A stretch of 27,189 nt of DNA from Schoenoplectus triqueter (lineage: Eukaryota; Streptophyta; Magnoliopsida; Poales; Cyperaceae): NCBI GenBank assembly GCA_964058805.1, contig CAXKVV010000427.1, forward strand, positions 1 through 27,189. Reading direction: 5' to 3'. Position numbers and translations under genes: made by a program. Below, in pieces: positions 20,884 through 27,189 of the stretch (its first letter is position 1; every line of letters begins with the position of its first letter). The notes beneath the pieces were generated by a model. That model was not told where the DNA came from and did no database searches. It saw only the letters and a list, made by a program, of their open reading frames with translations.

Positions 20884-22350
20884 TGCACGTGAAAAAGGGA
20901 AGAGAGAGAGGAGAGTGAGGGTATTTTAGTCATTAGATAAATTATAATATTTTAATAATATTATAATTATATATTTATATAATTATAATAACAAAAAAAC
21001 TAATTTAGTTAATTTTATAAGGACATTGAACTAAAGTTTGAAATGAGGCATAATTAAGAAATGGAGCATCTTATCTAATTCATGCATCATACCTGTCGGT
21101 AGAGTCTCTTTAATTATATAGATATTGTTGCAACTTGCAAGTGTATAGCTCCGTCGGCTAGTTGCAACTTGCAAGTGCATAGCTCATCTTTTAGTTTAAA
21201 ATTAATAATGCTTTATATCCCAGACCAGCAAACTTTTTTAAATTAATTGTTCTTGGATGTTTGATTCCATTGACTGATTTGAAGCACAGTTGCACAATAT
21301 ATAATAGGGTCAATTTCTGATGTACCATCAAAACTTTCAAAATAGCCAACTTTCCCTCCAAAATATCATAATAGCCTGTTTCCCCATTCAAATTAAATAT
21401 TCTTTCCTACCTCAAAAAAAATATATTCTTTCTTTTATTCCCTTTTCTCTGATTTGTTTATTTTAAATCTTTAATTTGAAATAAACTAGAGCAGAATGAC
21501 TAATATACCCATGCTAATTTATTATACAAACACGCATGAGCTATTGATATGAAATAAAATGCACCTGTTGATGTTATAAATGTTGCCAGCGTAAAGATGC
21601 ATCTTTCACCAATTTGATTTTCTGTGAAGGGAGTACAGCTAGTGAATTAATTTATAAAATTAATTAAAAATAGAATAAATTGAAAAAAAAATCATGAAGT
21701 TGCACGCATGTAATACCACCCTCAGAATGAAATTGGTCCATTTTGTGCCTGATTTTCTTCAACAATCTGTTTATTAAGGATCCATTAAGACTCATTTTTC
21801 AGTCTCCTATTAGCACGATTCATGGGAGGCATAGTAAGCCAAATTCTTCAATATGCCTTGATTAATATTTATTTATGGGATTTTATATCATTCTTTTTGC
21901 ACTCAAATCTTATCTGTTGTTTTTTTTTCTTCTACGTATTTCTATAAAATTTATAGAACTGTCGTTTTGCTAAATAATGGCAGCTGATATATATAGATAC
22001 CGTGGTTCATATCATAATTGACATTAATTTTATCATTTATATTGAAATGAGATATTATTTATAACAATGACTTTGTAACATATTTTGTATGATATTTTTA
22101 TTATTCAAATTAAATGTACTATTATTTATATTAATGATATTTAAGTTGAATAAAGAAAGTAGGTACAAAAAAGTACATAATAAAATTATAAATATGCATG
22201 AATAATAATTTATTTAACATAAATAATAAAGGGGGGAATGATCTTTTAGTTTAATGATCGTTTATCCCCAGACCAGCAAACATTTTTATAGTATTCTTGG
22301 ATGACTGATTTCATTGACTGACATGAAGCAAAGTTGCACAATATATAATA

Positions 22351-22357
22351 TATAAAA
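22351..22357 (+). promoter_or_regulatory. TATA box of the right kinase-like exon
   Basis: TATAAAA lies about 120 bp upstream of the ATG at 22476, with a purine-rich leader between. It is the inverted counterpart of 6258-6264. Confidence 0.55.
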
Positions 22358-22475
22358 CTTCATTTCTGGTTTTCCATTGTCAAACCTTACCTGCTTGTGA
22401 CAAAGCATCCAAACAGAAAAATAAAAGGGAAGGAAGAGAGATCGAGAGGACTTTTGAAGAAAGGCAAAGAGAGCG

Positions 22476-22587
22476 ATGCCACGTTCTCCGCCGATGAAGC
22501 GCTTGGAGATGATACTTCTCCTAAGCCTCGCAATCTTGTGTAATGCGGGAAAAGCAACTGCTCAAGCAGCAACAGACCCTGTTGAAG
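22476..22587 (+). pseudogene. LRR receptor-kinase-like first exon (signal peptide), right copy
   Basis: The protein and splice donor are identical to the left copy: signal peptide MPRSPPMKRLEMILLLSLAI, cleavage region ATAQA, then ATDPVE and GAAG|GTGTGT at 22587/22588. The reading frame stays open to 22727, through intron-like DNA. The upstream 2 kb is conserved with the left arm, including the TATA box. Downstream, only about 180 bp of intron remains before a Helitron-like end, and no LRR or kinase exon follows in the window. It points outward to the right, while the left copy points outward to the left. The family call is tentative; the signal peptide and exon structure are clear. A first exon with promoter could be spliced onto downstream sequence. 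Confidence 0.55.
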
Positions 22588-22770
22588 GTGTGTTTCATCA
22601 AATTCTGAGAAACTATATATTTGCTATTTGGCGACATTTGAAATACAATTATTTTATAAATTCAAAAATATATCTAACAATTTTTTTTAATTTATTTAAG
22701 AAACTGTTGTTAAAATTTTTAAGTTAACCGTTGGCAGTAAATTTCCACAATTAGTTAACCCTTTAATTAA

Positions 22771-23612
22771 CTAGAAAAGGCGAGCACGATGCGCGCATTT
22801 AATTAATTATGCTCGCTAAGTGAATATGATTAAAATCTTTTTTGAAGCAGGTTGAAGCTTTTTTTTTCTTTTATTTCCGCTTATCTTGCTAATCGGTCTT
22901 CATTTAAGAACAATAGTTTCTTTTTGAAACCACATACTTTTAAGCAGACAGTATGTTATGGTCTATGAGTTAGTACATCTTCAAATTTCTATACAATATC
23001 ATCATACACATAAACATGTTGGCGCGCGTGCTAGAAAATTCAGATGAACTAACATAATTATTTGAACATCTGAAGTTGCTTGATATTTAATAATTTGTTT
23101 TATTAAGGAGAAAATATGTTGGCTTGCTAGAAACCTCAGCAAGGCAATGAATCTAGCATAAATCATAATAAACAAAACTGAAGAAAGAATATTATTTTAT
23201 TTCGTAGAAGATAATCCTTGATAGCTATTAGAATATCTCAGCAGGGTGATTTTTCATACAATATGTATAGGAGGGAAGTATATACTATTTCAAATCTGAG
23301 GCATGGAAGTACTATTTTGAGCAACCATTAGATATGAGATACTTACATGAGGCACATATAAATATAATGTTTCAAATTCGAGACGTATATGAAGTTCTCT
23401 CTTCTGATAACAATCATTAGAAATTATCAGCAATGAGATCTTTCATGCTATTGTTAGGGAACAAACCTGTTGATTTTGTAGCTGAGTCGGTCAGGAAACC
23501 TGCAATTTAGAGTGTGCTCCCGAATTGGACAGAAAATGTTAAAGAGAAGAGGGAAGGAAAGGAGGAGAAATAATCTTTAACTTCGCTCCCGACTTTAATT
23601 GAAGGAGATTAT
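22771..23612 (-). mobile_element. Helitron-like 3' end and unassigned AT-rich DNA
   Basis: On the minus strand the segment ends ATGCGCGCATCGTGCTCGCC, TTTT and CTAG, followed by T. A short GC-rich palindrome (ATGCGCGCAT) before CTAG and a following T fit a Helitron 3' terminus. A 5' TC end was not found, and the left arm has C instead of the expected A at the junction, so the call is tentative. Further right are degenerate repeats: GCTAGAAA near 23029 and 23125, and TTTCAAATCTGAG/TTTCAAATTCGAG near 23289 and 23370. No gene was seen. Confidence 0.45.
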
Positions 23613-26610
23613 TGTTACATCAAGAATAAAAAATAATAGTACTCGGGATGACAACCGTCACGTGCACGTAAAAATACGCGTACGTGTAAGGCTAAAAAGT
23701 ACACAAGTTATTCATTTATGATAATAAAATAATAAAAGTTTATTTATACATGCCATAATAAATAATAATAAATAAATATCAGAGTTTTGCGAAAGTGGAA
23801 AGAATAATAATACAAAATAAAATAGTGCCGAAAGGGCAACTAATAATCAAATCAAACTATCTAACAAATCTCAAAGAAAATAAAATGAAATGAATGGCAG
23901 GGGAATCTTGGACATCTCCTAAAATCGATCCTCACATACTGTAGCCTATCTCCGAACCTGTATCCCACAACTATTGTAGAACCTGAGTGATAAATTACTC
24001 ACTGCTGATTTTTATCCAACCACCGAGATATTAAAAATCTTTAGATTTAAACTAAAAACCCATTTGATTTCACTTATAATAGATGCAATAATATATTTTA
24101 TAAATATATAATATTCTAATTTAAACTTTTAAGTTGATTTAATTATTTTCTAAGTATTGTATAAAGTGAATGCGAGAGAGTTTATAATTATGCGCAACAT
24201 GAATGCCATGAAAGTTCATATCAAAGAAATAAAATATATCTGAAGTATTATAACAATATAATACGAAAGATAAACCCCCATGCACACAAACATATGACTC
24301 AGCGGGATCTACGATTTTAAAGAAAAGTTTTTGAAGCGAGATTTGCAGATTCACTTATATTTTAAAATAAGTTGTGATCTCGCTCGGTCCCTTACAATTA
24401 TAAATAACGGCTCAATTTATCATATGCCTAACAATCATGAAAAAAAGAGACTATCCGTATAGAAATCCGTAGTTGAAGACCTAGGACGTCTCATGAGCAG
24501 CGTCCGGCTCACCGTCGGTATCGATTTAAGATGAGATTCAAGAACCATAACAATTCAACATATTCATATCTCATAACAATGTAGTAACCACGGTGTAACT
24601 CCTTGTTCATAAAAGAATAACACACCTCACAGTGTAATCAAAGCCAAAACTATCGCTCACAGAAACGGAGTATATGTATATAAAAGAACTGAGGGAGATA
24701 GGAAAATAATAACATTAGACCCCGAAACTATCAAGTGATAACCTCGGTGACCAATCGAATAGACAAAATTTCTTAAAGATGATGATAGAAAGCAGCCATG
24801 ACACTTTGCTGGGTGAAACTATTTCCTATCTTCTACTCGAAGATACACCGGTATAGACCAATCCGGCCCGACATCCCTCAGCCCATAACCTTATTTGATT
24901 AATTTTATTAACTTAGTTCATTAACCACTTTTAAATGCTATTTATTTTACTAATCACCGTGTTTAATATTTTATAACTTAAACTTACTTAATTACTTTAT
25001 CACCTTATTACAATATTTATTTACCATAATTTATTAATTTAGTTCTTGTTGATAATGATTATGTGTGTCAACCTAAGTGATAATCACATTAATTATAATC
25101 TTTAACACTTTATGTCAATGGAATGCATATGAATTAATGCAACAGTTCTTATAATTATGATTATGCAATAAAGCCTTATCTAGAGAAAATGAAATATTAA
25201 TAGCAAATCTGCATCTGAATAGCTCGACAAGGACGGTAGCGCCATGCTGCCGGATCTTCGATGAGACCGCGATCTCGTGAGTTGTCTTGTTGTGACACTT
25301 CTAAGAACCTACGAAATCAAATCAATTAAATTCACGAGTGTTCTTACATTATGTTTGGTCTAGTTAGGAAAGAGTATACCGGACTCAGAATAATAATTAT
25401 TATTACTATCTAAGACTAGTGTTTTAAGATTATATTTATTTATTTATTAGTACATACATAATTAATTTAATTTCTTTGGATTACTTAAATTAATCTTAAT
25501 GATATCACTTAATTAATTTGATTATAATTATGCTAGTTAATTATTTAAAATAGAAAAATTAATTAATATATAATATAAATATTATTTTTATTAAAAATAG
25601 AAAAAATAATTAATATATATATTTATAATGTTTATAATTATCATTATCCTAAATTAATGTATTCATTAATTCTTATTAAAAATATTTTTCTTTAATTATT
25701 CATTAACGTGTTAGTGTTTTAATTTGTTCGAAATCATACGTTGTCTGCAATATCACATTGTATCTGTTCAGTGAATTCAATGAGGGCAGACATGGAATAT
25801 AATCATTTAAATTATGTCACTTACTAATAAATAAATTACACTTTTAACATTTCAGCCCAGTTAGCTAAGTTTAATTTTGCACATATAACCCTTACAAAGA
25901 GTTATTATCATAATTTCTCATATTTGCCCAAAATTTATTAGATTTCATAATTTGGTCCTTTGACAACGGATACACCAGAATCACAAATAATGAGCACAGA
26001 TTTCACAAAACTGGGTAGGCAACCTAGATAGAACTAGGTATCGCTCAAAATCGATACCAGAATCATAACAAACAATGACCAGCACATGGACAAGTTACCA
26101 TACACAAGCAGAGGCATACATAACCACTGATCAACATGTCAAATGAAGAAATTACGCAAAAAGGGACAACATAAGGCCACGTATGTCGTGACTTAAACAA
26201 AAACAACACTAAGATCTCAAGGGACAAGGCAACAAAGCAACCAACACCTATCAATTAAGTCATAATCATGTAGAACACACAATTCACGCAAAGAGGAACA
26301 ACGGGCTGGAATCAAGGCAGGATATTAGTGACAAAGCACAAAGGCTAACATGGAGAGATTATGGCTTGACAGTAAACAAAAAAAAAGGGAAACGAAAATT
26401 GAGCAGTAGTTAATTGATGGCCTCACTTCACTGGTACTGATTGGTACCAATGTACCAAGGCACTCATAATAAATTAAGACCCAAATACAGTCAGCACCAC
26501 CATTTCAAGTATCCAGTCAAAACAACAAGACAGAGGGAGGCACGACTCAGCCAGTGCATGGCCCACACGGCCATGAGATTAAGAAAGATGTTACCAAAAT
26601 TGAGCTTGGG
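23613..26610 (-). mobile_element. LTR B, diverged homologue of LTR A
   Basis: It starts TGTTACATC at 23613, aligned with TGTCACATC of LTR A. It shares collinear landmarks: an ACGTG-rich block and AAGGCTAAA near 23640-23700, TTTGGTCTAGTTAGG near 25350 (13090 in A), and TTGGTACCAATGTACCAAGGCACT near 26440 (14308 in A). The last shared block is ATGTTACCAA near 26588. No coding sequence was seen, so it is another solo or truncated LTR. The right end is uncertain: the last shared block is at about 26600. An ATTAT pair at 23608 and 26737 was considered and not accepted. Confidence 0.6.
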
Positions 26611-26677
26611 AACAAGGGTTCAACATCAAGGAAAGATATTGGAACACAACACTCGAATAACATAATATTAGAACAAA

Positions 26678-26873
26678 TGAATTTCAATGACCTCTATTTC
26701 TCTATTGAACTTCAACTGAAATTACAAACGCACACAATTATTTTCTCTTTCTTGCTTATCTCTACATTCTCATAGCATATTACTCATATTTATACTAGTT
26801 GGTGTCTTTAATGCACCTTACACAAATCTAACACAATTCTAAAATATTTCTTATTCCATTACATGCCTTAACA
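26678..26873 (-). mobile_element. Possible small copia-type LTR
   Basis: On the minus strand TGTTAAGGCATG (26873) leads to AGTATAAATATGAG (TATA box, about 26790-26803) and ends TTGAAATTCA (26678), about 196 bp. The layout resembles a compact copia LTR, but no target duplication, primer site or polypurine tract was found beside it. 26874-27189 is AT-rich with nothing I can assign. Confidence 0.3.
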
Positions 26874-27189
26874 ATATAGGCAGATAATATTACACTTTCC
26901 TCTCTCTCTACTCTCTTTCCAGATTTTTTTATTGATATCTTGCAAATTCTATTAATTCTTTCTAGATTTCGAAACTTAAAATTATCATTTTCTAAAAATT
27001 TTGCAAGACTGTCGAGTAATAGAAAAGTGATTTATCGTCCTTGAGAAGTATAGATAATTACAAGAGGTTTCTCCTAGTTGGGCACTATTTAGTTAAAAGA
27101 TCGATGATTTAGGAGAAAACAAAACACTAATATTGATCTTGAATGGATCTTTAAACTCCATGTCCTGTGTATCACTTAAATTTTTGTAG

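Larger units (their letters stand above)
19273..22770 (-). repeat. Right arm of the large inverted duplication
   Basis: This is the reverse complement of 5846-10909 without the two left-arm insertions. It begins inside CACTA-I, passes the HCF136 fragment (20611-20883), the intergenic DNA and the kinase-like exon, and stops at TTAATTAA (22770), exactly where a Helitron-like CTAG end begins. 19636-20610 and 20884-22340 hold no further recognisable genes. Confidence 0.92.

Noticed and set aside
20612..20929. A 105-codon plus-strand ORF rich in Glu and Arg
   Set aside because: It is the antisense of the HCF136 transit-peptide region (CT-rich strand read backwards), with no family match.
23608..26741. 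ATTAT target duplication framing LTR B at 23613-26736
   Set aside because: The right-hand copy falls inside a stretch with its own TATA box and LTR-like layout, beyond the last block shared with LTR A. An AT-only 5-mer match is weak evidence.
22771..27054. A 4.3-kb Helitron ending at the AGTATAGA|T motif at 27054
   Set aside because: The sequence beyond 27054 does not resume the left-arm flank as an empty site would require, and the motif is short.
1..27189. tRNA, rRNA, CRISPR or bacterial-type operon features
   Set aside because: No cloverleaf, rRNA-like or repeat-spacer pattern was seen by eye. The repeats present are transposon termini, LTRs and microsatellites.

Overview
The window looks like transposon-dense nuclear DNA of a flowering plant. 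It is AT-rich, there is no bacterial-type gene packing, and no complete cellular gene is visible. The only cellular coding sequence I can recognise is two 5' gene fragments: the chloroplast photosystem II assembly factor HCF136, and the signal-peptide exon of what is probably an LRR receptor-like kinase. Each is present twice because it lies in a large inverted duplication. Family calls rest on reading translated sequence by eye; no database search was run.

Layout, left to right. 1-2114 is the 3' half of a decayed Ty1/copia polyprotein (integrase tail, reverse transcriptase, RNase H), followed by a polypurine tract and a long 3' LTR (2214-3891). That LTR ends exactly where a Ty3/gypsy chromovirus-like RT-RNase H pseudogene resumes (3892-5091), so the copia element sits inside the gypsy element. 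A probable gypsy LTR remnant with a TATA box follows (about 5092-5485).

5846-10909 and 19273-22770 are the arms of a large palindrome. Reading inward, each arm carries the receptor-kinase-like first exon (pointing outward), about 1.6 kb of intergenic DNA, HCF136 exon 1 with its splice donor (pointing inward), more unique DNA, and one terminus of a CACTA transposon (CACTA-I). The left arm is longer because it gained a 468-bp Helitron (8141-8608) and a 1076-bp non-autonomous CACTA element (9091-10166). The right arm preserves the empty site of both. The DNA flanking the two CACTA-I ends is itself inverted-repeated and shows no direct target-site duplication, so the palindrome is an inverted duplication around a transposon end and not a simple insertion.

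The 8.4-kb core (10910-19272) is nested junk on the minus strand: an LTR of a long-LTR family (A, 10999 to about 15438), the 5' part of a decayed CACTA TNP2 transposase (15439-16894) with its own element end at 17813 (CACTA-II), and an Athila/Tat-like gag pseudogene with a decayed primer-binding site (17814-18960), into which CACTA-II inserted.

Beyond the right arm, 22771-23612 begins with a Helitron-like CTAG terminus. 23613 to about 26610 is a second LTR (B), a diverged homologue of LTR A in the same orientation. The last 500 bp hold a possible small LTR with a TATA box on the minus strand.

Nothing here works as an operon or pathway. The interest is structural: the order of nested insertions can be read, and duplicated promoter/first-exon fragments in inverted orientation could produce chimeric or hairpin transcripts. 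Nearly all premature stops in the retroelement pseudogenes fit C-to-T or G-to-A change, as expected for long-methylated DNA.
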